Positions 56,615-64,000 of a stretch of DNA of 64,000 nucleotides are shown here, piece by piece. Made by a program: the position numbers and the translations under genes. The stretch's first letter is position 1. The number at the start of each line of letters is the position of its first letter. This DNA is from Fabrea salina (lineage: Eukaryota; Ciliophora; Heterotrichea; Heterotrichida; Fabreidae), in the NCBI GenBank assembly GCA_022984795.1, contig JALIHJ010000024.1:223808-287807 (forward strand), given 5' to 3'. The notes under the pieces were generated by a model that did no database searches, had not been told where the DNA came from, and saw nothing but the letters and a program-made list of their open reading frames with translations.

Positions 56615-57565
56615 ATGCAGGCCGATTGTCCATCAGGTTGTCAAGCTATTTCCAAATGCAGCTGTGGAGAGCTCCTGTGTGACCACATGCTACTTAGCCA
56701 CGTTAAAAAGCTCCACTCTACCAGTCCTCTAACTAAAGCTGACGAGTTGAAGGAAATGCTTGCCATGATTTTCCGCAAAAAGCAAGAAGTCATCGAATTA
56801 AGCACCCTAATTATTTCAGAGGTCGAGAAACTAACTTCCAAGCAACTCAATCAACTTGAACAATTAGGAAATACACTGATTGAGTCCACCAATCCATCAG
56901 TCATCAATCAGCTAAACCAAGTTCAATCCAAAGACCTCTTCGATCAACTAATCAAGCAACTGAGCTTGATTGACCCAAACAAGCAACAAAACAAACCCAA
57001 AGAAGGAATTGCTGACCTAAGTAAACAACTCAATGAGACCAGAGAAGATCAAATAAGGGAGCAAGCAACTCCCCAAAAGGTCAATACCAAAGAACAGAAA
57101 TCTCAGAAATCAGTTCCGAAAAAGCTGGTTCCAACTAAAAGAGCTAGAAAACCTGACATTAAACCATACACTGTTGTTTCTGCTGGAAGTGATAATACTA
57201 TTAGAATTCAGAAGAAGAATCGGGCTAGAGTCTTGAAAGGCCATAGAGATTTTGTCTACTCAGTTGCTGTGTCTCTGAAGAAAGGGATACTAGTGTCTGC
57301 TAGTGCTGATTCCACCATTCGGGTGTGGAGTCTAGCTAATTCACGAGTAACCCAAGTACTCAGGGGACATAGTGGTGGAGTATGGTCTGTAGCCATTTCT
57401 AGTGATGGCGAGTGGGTTGTGTCTGGAAGTAGAGACAAAACACTTAGAGTGTGGAATCTAGCTTCTGGAAAAACCACTCAAGTACTCAAAGGCCATACTG
57501 TTAGGTCAGTGGCCATTTCTAGCAAGGACCAATTATATGGCGGGTGGGTGGGCCTTTTTTTTTAA
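56615..57565 (+). pseudogene. truncated WD40 gene with B-box-like N-terminus
   Basis: The N-terminus is cysteine/histidine-rich (DCPSGCQAISKCSCGELLCDH, in part), a zinc-binding B-box-like pattern, then a coiled coil (about 45-125) and a Lys-rich linker. A propeller then begins with the same half-blade as in the neighbour (VVSAGSDNTIRI) but stops after two full repeats and the first strand of a third (VRSVAISSKD). From 57534 the frame enters a hairpin element and ends LYGGWVGLFF. The intact neighbour continues for four more repeats, so at least half the propeller is missing. Compared with the neighbour, there is also an in-frame 6-base loss in the last repeat. The promoter-side half looks intact, so a short product could still be made. 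Confidence 0.75.
57239..57530 (+). repeat. WD40 direct repeat, copy 2
   Basis: Partner of 55688-55982 in the truncated gene. Similarity ends a few bases before the hairpin at 57534, so the break coincides with the element. Confidence 0.8.
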
Positions 57566-57581
57566 GGCCCACCGCCATATA
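57534..57581. repeat. GC-rich hairpin (inverted repeat)
   Basis: Left arm 57534-57556 (TATATGGCGG, then GTGGGTGGGCCTT), a T7 loop, right arm 57564-57581 (AAGGCCCACCGCCATATA). The arms pair fully apart from five extra bases (a GTGGG duplication) in the left arm. It interrupts the WD40 gene. It could be a tiny inverted-repeat element, an excision or rearrangement scar, or a terminator-like fold. Confidence 0.9.
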
Positions 57582-57600
57582 GGGGGTTGGGGTGTTAGGG
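57582..57600 (+). repeat. degenerate telomere-like stretch beside the hairpin
   Basis: Reads GGGGGTTGGGGTGTTAGGG. It contains one exact telomere unit (TGTTAGGG at 57593-57600) preceded by a TTGGGG variant, in the same orientation as the real telomere. Confidence 0.75.
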
Positions 57601-57705
57601 AGGTAAAAATTCCCTAATGAAAATTAGTGGACTTTTATAGGGAGAAAGTGGGTCAGTGAGTGAATGGGAGCTTAAGAGGTGGGACTGATGGAATAGGGAA
57701 ATAGA

Positions 57706-58359
57706 ATGGAACCATTTATGTTGACAAAGCCTATTCCAGAAAGCACCAAGAACTCAATATTCAGTGTCATGAACACTGAGTTTGTGAAGCAAAAGTACCT
57801 TGAAGAGTTGGAGCTAGAGAATAACTACACCCAAATACTTCAAGCTACTCTAGACAAGACTTTCTTGTGCGACTACAATGCATTTGGGATATGCGGAGTG
57901 TCCTTGATGACTGGCAACTTAATCATCAAGGACTACCTAAGTGCTCCCAAAGACTCTAACTCTGGTGAAACTCCGTGTAAGAAGCCTAAGTACGAAGAAG
58001 ATACTGACTTAGGCACTGCTTCAATTCTGATCTGCTTCGTACACGAGTTTGCTCATGTCCTGGCTAGAGCTAAACTGGGCAGAGGAATTGAGTTTGTAAG
58101 ACTCGAAAACTCACCAGACAACTTCAAGTACAACCAAAAGAAAAAGGAAACTGGATTCTACATGGAGGAGAAACTACTAGGAGAACAAGAAACAAGGTCC
58201 CAAGTAGTGGTTGAAGACGCAGCAAGGATGATCCTGGACCCCAACAGTTGGGTTGATGGAATTGACCAAAGATTCCAACAACTCAACATGGACAGAAGCA
58301 ACAAACTCAGTATGACTCTCAAGCACAGAGACAGGCCCTTCTGTGGATTGCATGAGTAA
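57706..58359 (+). CDS. small HExxH metalloprotease-like protein
   Basis: A 217-residue protein with a zincin motif, HEFAH at residues 113-117 (CFVHEFAHVLARA). A downstream GFYMEEKLLGE could supply the third, Glu, zinc ligand, as in gluzincin peptidases. No signal peptide or membrane helix is seen. Close to the middle is a Pro/Lys loop (CKKPKYEEDTDLG). The family cannot be named; it is shorter than most known gluzincins and might be a fragment of a larger enzyme whose front was lost at the hairpin junction 125 bases upstream, though its ATG is plausible. Confidence 0.6.
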   Translation: MEPFMLTKPIPESTKNSIFSVMNTEFVKQKYLEELELENNYTQILQATLDKTFLCDYNAFGICGVSLMTGNLIIKDYLSAPKDSNSGETPCKKPKYEEDTDLGTASILICFVHEFAHVLARAKLGRGIEFVRLENSPDNFKYNQKKKETGFYMEEKLLGEQETRSQVVVEDAARMILDPNSWVDGIDQRFQQLNMDRSNKLSMTLKHRDRPFCGLHE

Positions 58360-59902
58360 CAATAATTCTATCTACTTTAAGTAATTCAGTAAGAGTAGTT
58401 AAATGCATGCTTGAACAGTCTACTTAGCACAAGTACTTTCAAAGTCATTGTTGTCTTTGCTACTTGATGTTGTTTAGCTATCAAGTGTTTTGCATTACTC
58501 TTAATAGACTACTTAGGGTGTTTAGTTTATTGATTTGATGAAGCATCCAGAAAGCTTCTTCATCTTGAATGACTTCTGTTCTTTATCAATTCCTTGTTTG
58601 TATTTCTTCCTGAAACTTTCTAGAGATTCATTCCAATTAGGATTATGCAGTACAAACTCAGCTAGTTCTTGAACCCTAATAACTGAGTCTCTAAGTGGTT
58701 ACTCATTTCACTTTCTTGAGTCTCTTCAAAGTGTTACTGAGTGTTCTTTTTGAGAAAGTTCTGAGTCATTGTAATTCTTGGAATAGACCAAACAAATGTA
58801 CCGAGTGAGTCTTTACACACCTCTGAGTCTAATGCAAGTACTGGGTTACTTTCCATTTACATAAAGACTAAGGATAGACAATATTCAGAGTTTGATTGCT
58901 TGTATGTAGAAGTTAGAACACTAGTATTCATACTAATATTCCCACTCCTTTTGATTGAATGCTATTAGTGTTAGGGTTATTAAATCCCAAGCTTAAAGCA
59001 ACACTGCAATAGACTTACATACTTTAGAATTAGAACTCAAAGTTAAGAAGTTTTTAATGAGTTGTTATTCTGTTTGTTTATTGCTTCCTTATTGTTAGGG
59101 TGTGCTTTCACTAGGTCTCTAAAAACCTTGCTAGAATTAGTAAGTTATTTCAACTGAACAAAAACCTTTAGACTTCAGTCTAGGTACAATCCATCCTACC
59201 AGCATTTGTTGTTTCCTTCTTTTTAATACTCTAGTGTTAGCTTCCTTGGTTGTTCCTCGCTTCAATCCTCTTTCTTTTGTTGCAATCTGTGTGTGTTTGC
59301 CTTTTGCTTCTTTGTGAAGAAGTTCCCAGTGGTTTTAAACCCCTGCTAGTTAACTCAATAGCCCTTCGCACAACTAGTCACGACATCAAGCTCTTCTTCT
59401 AACTACCTTGCAAGCATACGCTCTACAAAGCAAAGTCTAAGCATTGCAAAGTCCATCAAATCATTTCTTATTTCTGACTACTTTAAGAATTATTCAACTT
59501 ATACAGAGAAGTAACTATTCGTCTTCTCGTATCAATCTGTTGTCTAAGTTTTAAGTTCTGTTAGATGAGACTCAGAGTTGTCTTCGTTGATTTCTTGCTT
59601 TGTTTGTACTGTGCATGAACATTGTGATTACTAGCTTAGTATGCAGATGCTCTAATTACTTATTCACAGCTATGTTCTCTTCAGACTTCTCTCTGATTGG
59701 TGTCCACTCATAACCTTCCAAGTTTACTCACTGCCTCCAGCCTTCTATGTCCTAGACTTTAACTTAGTAAACTCACATTGCTAATTAGAATCTCGCAGAC
59801 TGTGACTCTAAGATCATCTTTCAGACATCACCCTAACCCATTGATTAATTCAACCAAGTCCTAGTTACTATAACCCAGTCAAACTCATATACCCCTAATT
59901 CA
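58360..59902. other. 1,543-base subtelomeric non-coding stretch
   Basis: AT-rich, stops in all frames apart from one short minus-strand remnant (58522-58698). It contains two isolated exact telomere units, TGTTAGGG at 58969-58976 and 59093-59100, both in telomere orientation. Pyrimidine-rich tracts dominate the part before the ATPase gene. No tRNA or rRNA signature was found. Confidence 0.6.
58522..58698 (-). pseudogene. possible gene remnant
   Basis: A 58-codon minus-strand open stretch with no ATG start near its beginning. It has protein-like composition: LAEFVLHNPNWNESLESFRK, then KKYKQGIDKEQKSF. It may be the tail of a decayed gene. There is no family match and it could be chance. Confidence 0.2.
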
Positions 59903-61378
59903 ATGGCTAATAAAATGTTCAGTCGAGTCGTCCGCAACTTCCACAAGCTCAGAGTTCCCCAGGGATACTCCGGAGACTTGAGACTTTACAAGGTCAGATT
60001 CGAAAGGTTTACCCAGGGAGAGAGTATCGCTGAAATAGGCGGAAAGTCCTTATTCGCAAGCGGTGACGGCATTGTGTGGAAAAAGCTCAAGCAAGACAAC
60101 CTCACTGTTGAGGAAGGCACAGAAATCTACGAAGTCGTCAACTTCCCTCCTTGGCTAAGAATGATTCCTCCGAATGCAGCTATATCCTTCCTCGCAGTCT
60201 TTGTAGCCTACCTGACCTACATGAACCAAAGGAAATTCAACAAAGAACAACTTCAAAACAATAATATAGAGATCGGGCTTAAAGACCCTCAATCCAGCAT
60301 CCGAAAAATCAATGAGACTCTGATCCAGCCCAAGCTAGCACCTAGAGTTAAAGGGACTTTGATTGAAAACCCTGAACTTATTCGGCAGTGGATCAACCAC
60401 CTTGAAAAGCCCATTGAGAGAGGAGTAGACGTGGTCTACGGACCCAAAGGCATAGGCAAGTCTACCTTTATGCGAAGACTTTGCCATGTGCTTAGCAACC
60501 CTGGCATGCTCAAGAAGTACTCAGATACTAAGACCCAGTTTGTTTCTGTGTACGTAGACTTGAAAGAACAAAAGGAGAATCTGTGGCTGAACCTTTACTC
60601 AGTTTTGGGAGCTGAAGGTTACTCAAGAAATAACAGAATTATGCTCGGAGACTGTCTAAAAGATCTAACTGAGCAAGGAAAAAAGCCAGTTCTCATTTTC
60701 GACAACGTGCAAGACATTCTACAAGGCGACTACAAATCTTCAGAAGGAGCTGGCTTCATTAAAGAACTGGTAATTGACTTCGCTGGAGAAGAGCTAGCCA
60801 AAGTGATTCTGGTGAGCAGTGACCAGCATCTTCCAGCACGAATTAAATCCCTCAGCATAATTGATGAAAGATCTGATGTCAAGAGTTTCCCATTCAGTTA
60901 CCCGGAAGGAGAACAAGTCATCAACTGGATGAAACAACTAGCAGAAATGGATAGCAGGTCGGTGACAGATGAAGACCTGCAGTTGTTCCTGAAGTATCAT
61001 GGCTCACTCAGAGATTTTAAGGACTTCTGCTCCAACTACAAAGACATGAGTTTGAGGGAGTACTTAGTAATGACTATCAAACAGGATGTGCGAACCATTT
61101 CCCTCAAAAGGGATGAACTTGATTCAAGTTCTGACGAGTTTATGAACGTAATACAACAACTGTGCAAGCAAGAAAAGATTAGAGCTAGTAAAGGATTCAG
61201 GAAGATAGTTCTGAAACTAGAAGAAGCAAACTTCTTGAGGATAGCTGAACCACCCTACTACTCCTTCAATTCAAGAGCTTCTGAGTCGAGCTTGAGGGTT
61301 TACTGTGGAGTGACTGGAGACTCAGAGTTCCTGAAAGAAGTTTACGAAGACTCCAGCCAACTTGAAAATAATACTTAG
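59903..61378 (+). CDS. P-loop (STAND/AAA+-like) ATPase with lipoyl-like segment and membrane helix, probably mitochondrial
   Basis: A 491-residue protein with an unusual layout. The N-terminus (MANKMFSRVVRNFHKLRVPQ) looks like a mitochondrial presequence. Residues about 28-80 resemble half of a lipoyl/biotinyl fold (ESIAEIGGKSLFASGDGIV; VEEGTEIYEV), without a convincing attachment lysine. A membrane helix is at about 91-108. The ATPase domain follows: Walker A GPKGIGKS at 180-187, Walker B PVLIFDNV with Asp267, and a sensor-like VILVSSD near 305. A C-terminal helical part ends in a winged-helix-like segment. The order is that of STAND/Arch_ATPase proteins, molecular switches or chaperone-like machines. 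The exact family and role are unknown. It is the last gene before the telomere. Confidence 0.72.
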   Translation: MANKMFSRVVRNFHKLRVPQGYSGDLRLYKVRFERFTQGESIAEIGGKSLFASGDGIVWKKLKQDNLTVEEGTEIYEVVNFPPWLRMIPPNAAISFLAVFVAYLTYMNQRKFNKEQLQNNNIEIGLKDPQSSIRKINETLIQPKLAPRVKGTLIENPELIRQWINHLEKPIERGVDVVYGPKGIGKSTFMRRLCHVLSNPGMLKKYSDTKTQFVSVYVDLKEQKENLWLNLYSVLGAEGYSRNNRIMLGDCLKDLTEQGKKPVLIFDNVQDILQGDYKSSEGAGFIKELVIDFAGEELAKVILVSSDQHLPARIKSLSIIDERSDVKSFPFSYPEGEQVINWMKQLAEMDSRSVTDEDLQLFLKYHGSLRDFKDFCSNYKDMSLREYLVMTIKQDVRTISLKRDELDSSSDEFMNVIQQLCKQEKIRASKGFRKIVLKLEEANFLRIAEPPYYSFNSRASESSLRVYCGVTGDSEFLKEVYEDSSQLENNT

Positions 61379-62024
61379 TTTAAATTGTCGTAAACTTCTA
61401 GTCAGAGTTGTTTGTTGGTTTCTTCACTAGTTCATTGCTAGAGCAGGTTCTACTTTCCAAGACTTAGTTACTCAACTTGAATCTTTGCTTAGTAAATGCT
61501 TAATTCCAAACCAAGAGTTCTAGAGAGTTGCTTTAAGCTCTTCAAAGACTACTTAACTATGTCGACTTGGTTGATATTTGTTGTGTTTACTGAATAGATT
61601 ATACATTGTGAACTAACTGTGCTTGTATCAACTACTGTTCTATTCATTCTTGTTAGACTGAGTGCTTTGTTATTGTGTGTTTGGTTATTCTTGACTCAAG
61701 TGTTCCTTACCTTTGCTCCATCCACACTCTGAATAACTTGACTAGTTCACCAAATAATTACTTAGAGCATCACTTAAAGACTACTGGTTAATTCTTGTTT
61801 CGTTTAAGTTCAGAGACCCTATGTTAGCAACTCTTTGGGCATTGGTTATGTGCTTTACTGTCTATTTCTTCGAGTGTTGAATGTATGCTGCATCGTTATA
61901 AGGTGTTATTGAGTTTCTTCTGTTGTGTTTAAAGGTAGGGTTTTAGGGTGTACTTTGCTCTGTTGTTGTTTCGCTGGTATTCATGTGATATCACTTTCTG
62001 AGTGAGTTTGATTCATGTTTTAAA
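61379..62024. other. 646-base telomere-adjacent non-coding stretch
   Basis: T- and G-rich, with no gene, tRNA or long repeat. It includes GTAGGGTTTTAGGGTGTA near 61935-61952, a degenerate telomere-like stretch about 75 bases before the array. It passes into the array through TTTAAATGTTAGGG. Confidence 0.6.
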
Positions 62025-64000
62025 TGTTAGGGTGTTAGGGTGTTAGGGTGTTAGGGTGTTAGGGTGTTAGGGTGTTAGGGGTGTTAGGGTGTTAGGGTGT
62101 TAGGGTGTTAGGGTGTTAGGGTGTTAGGGTGTTAGGGTGTTAGGGGTGTTAGGGTGTTAGGGTGTTAGGGTGTTAGGGTGTTAGGGTGTTAGGGTGTTAG
62201 GGTGTTAGGGTGTTAGGGTGTTAGGGTGTTAGGGTGTTAGGGTGTTAGGGTGTTAGGGTGTTAGGGTGTTAGGGTGTTAGGGTGTTAGGGTGTTAGGGTG
62301 TTAGGGTGTTAGGGTGTTAGGGTGTTAGGGTGTTAGGGTGTTAGGGTGTTAGGGTGTTAGGGTGTTAGGGTGTTAGGGTGTTAGGGTGTTAGGGTGTTAG
62401 GGTGTTAGGGTGTTAGGGTGTTAGGGTGTTAGGGTGTTAGGGTGTTGGGGTGTTAGGGTGTTAGGGTGTTAGGGTGTTAGGGTGTTAGGGTGTTAGGGTG
62501 TTAGGGTGTTAGGGTGTTAGGGTGTTAGGGTGTTAGGGTGTTAGGGTGTTAGGGGTGTTAGGGTGTTAGGGTGTTAGGGTGTTAGGGTGTTAGGGTGTTA
62601 GGGTGTTAGGGTGTTAGGGTGTTAGGGTGTTAGGGTGTTAGGGTGTTAGGGGTGTTAGGGTGTTAGGGTGTTAGGGTGTTAGGGTGTTAGGGTGTTAGGG
62701 TGTTAGGGTGTTAGGGTGTTAGGGTGTTAGGGTGTTGGGGTGTTAGGGTGTTAGGGTGTTAGGGGTGTTAGGGTGTTAGGGTGTTAGGGTGTTGGGTGGG
62801 GTGTTAGGGTGTTAGGGTGTTAGGGTGTTAGGGTGTTAGGGTGTTAGGGTGTTAGGGTGTTAGGGTGTTAGGGTGTTAGGGTGTTAGGGTGTTAGGGTGT
62901 TAGGGTGTTAGGGTGTTAGGGTGTTAGGGTGTTAGGGTGTTAGGGTGTTAGGGTGTTAGGGTGTTAGGGTGTTAGGGTGTTAGGGTGTTAGGGTGTTAGG
63001 GTGTTAGGGTGTTAGGGTGTTAGGGTGTTAGGGTGTTAGGGTGTTAGGGTGTTAGGGTGTTGGGTGTTAGGGTGTTAGGGTGTTAGGGTGTTAGGGTGTT
63101 AGGGTGTTAGGGTGTTAGGGTGTTAGGGTGTTAGGGTGTTAGGGTGTTAGGGTGTTAGGGTGTTAGGGTGTTAGGGTGTTAGGGTGTTAGGGTGTTAGGG
63201 TGTTAGGGTGTTAGGGTGTTAGGGTGTTAGGGTGTTAGGGTGTTAGGGTGTTAGGGTGTTAGGGTGTTAGGGTGTTAGGGTGTTAGGGTGTTAGGGTGTT
63301 AGGGTGTTAGGGTGTTAGGGTGTTAGGGTGTTAGGGTGTTAGGGTGTTAGGGTGTTAGGGTGTTAGGGTGTTAGGGTGTTAGGGTGTTAGGGTGTTAGGG
63401 TGTTAGGGTGTTAGGGTGTTAGGGTGTTAGGGTGTTAGGGTGTTAGGGTGTTTGGGGTGTTAGGGTGTTAGGGTGTTAGGGTGTTAGGGTGTTAGGGTGT
63501 TAGGGTGTTAGGGTGTTAGGGTGTTAGGGTGTTAGGGTGTTAGGGTGTTAGGGTGTTAGGGTGTTAGGGTGTTAGGGTGTTAGGGTGTTAGGGTGTTAGG
63601 GTGTTAGGGTGTTAGGGTGTTAGGGTGTTAGGGTGTTAGGGTGTTAGGGTGTTAGGGTGTTAGGGTGTTAGGGTGTTAGGGTGTTAGGGTGTTAGGGTGT
63701 TAGGGTGTTAGGGTGTTAGGGTGTTAGGGTGTTAGGGTGTTAGGGTGTTAGGGTGTTAGGGTGTTAGGGTGTTAGGGTGTTAGGGTGTTAGGGTGTTAGG
63801 GTGTTAGGGTGTTAGGGTGTTAGGGTGTTAGGGTGTTAGGGTGGTGTTAGGGTGTTAGGGTGTTAGGGTGTTAGGGTGTTAGGGTGTTAGGGTGTTAGGG
63901 TGTTAGGGTGTTAGGGTGTTAGGGTGTTAGGGTGTTAGGGTGTTAGGGTGTTAGGGTGTTAGGGTGTTAGGGTGTTAGGGTGTTAGGGTGTTAGGGTGTT
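62025..64000 (+). repeat. telomere, (TGTTAGGG)n
   Basis: At least 1,976 bases of the 8-base unit TGTTAGGG (G-rich strand, running toward the window end), about 245 units. The complement is CCCTAACA. Most units are exact. Variants are scattered: units with an extra G (TTAGGGGTG, for example near 62086, 62142, 62551, 62648, 62761), TTGGGG units (near 62448 and 62732), a compound variant near 62792, shortened units near 63060 and 63840, and TTTGGGG near 63450. The array reaches the window edge, so the full length is unknown. Confidence 0.97.

Noticed and set aside
58360-59902. tRNA or other structured RNA genes in the long subtelomeric gap
   Set aside because: No B-box-like GGTTCGAATCC sequence or cloverleaf stems were found by eye. 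A covariance-model search would be decisive.
1-61378. Use of TGA as tryptophan (Blepharisma-type code)
   Set aside because: No conserved protein in the window needs an internal TGA, and every frame break examined is explained by a 15-base intron or the one frameshift. The two terminal TGA codons do not prove it either way.
62025-64000. CRISPR-like or satellite array
   Set aside because: There are no spacers. The 8-base unit, orientation and terminal position identify a telomere.

Overview
This window looks like the end of a chromosome from a heterotrich ciliate, most likely Stentor or a close relative. Four things point there. The right end is a long array of the 8-base unit TGTTAGGG (complement CCCTAACA), a repeat I recall from heterotrich telomeres. 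Five introns can be recognised and each is exactly 15 bases long (GTAA, four free bases, then a short tail with A at intron position 10, ending AG). TAA, TAG and TGA all end genes, and no long reading frame has an internal TGA. The gene content is plainly ciliate: a P4-ATPase/guanylyl cyclase fusion, calcium-dependent protein kinases (CDPKs), a Piwi protein and a giant furin-repeat surface protein.

Layout. Bases 1-54,702 are an extremely dense core of about 31 genes on both strands, nearly all coding. Many divergent start codons lie 4-22 bases apart, convergent genes often share a 4-base TTAA that holds both stop codons, and some same-strand neighbours are only 1-15 bases apart. In order: an EH-domain endocytic protein (partial), guanylyl cyclase, a 2,306-residue LamG/furin-repeat polytopic protein with a one-base frameshift, a CDPK, a kelch/EGF membrane protein, MEMO1, ORC3, PIG-S, a myristoylated TH1-like protein, a membrane thioredoxin, a PSI-domain protein, a mini membrane protein, a 1,377-residue polytopic protein, a coiled coil, Piwi, a B12-dependent (class II) ribonucleotide reductase, an HYOU1-like Hsp70, ALG11, a U1A/U2B'' spliceosomal protein, farnesyltransferase beta, a coiled coil, exportin-T, PWP2, a CCDC191-like coiled coil, a second CDPK, a ciliate CTF-repeat protein, NUP35, a CNNM-type transporter, two small proteins and an amino-acid transporter.

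Bases 54,703-62,024 are a different, sparsely coding subtelomere. It holds two WD40 propeller genes that are recent relatives with different N-termini, the second broken at a hairpin followed by a telomere-like stretch. It also holds a small HExxH metalloprotease-like gene and a P-loop ATPase with a probable mitochondrial presequence, a lipoyl-like segment and a membrane helix. Long non-coding stretches carry isolated telomere units. Bases 62,025-64,000 are telomere repeats and run off the window.

The core genes are mostly unrelated housekeeping genes. Several act in the ER or secretory pathway (PIG-S, HYOU1-like, ALG11, membrane thioredoxin), and HYOU1 and ALG11 share a 20-base divergent spacer. 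The strongest leads are the tiny introns, including one that stays in frame; the compaction; the B12-dependent reductase; Piwi with Asp at the His position of its active site; the frameshift in the giant surface protein; and the hairpin/telomere-seed scar in the subtelomere.
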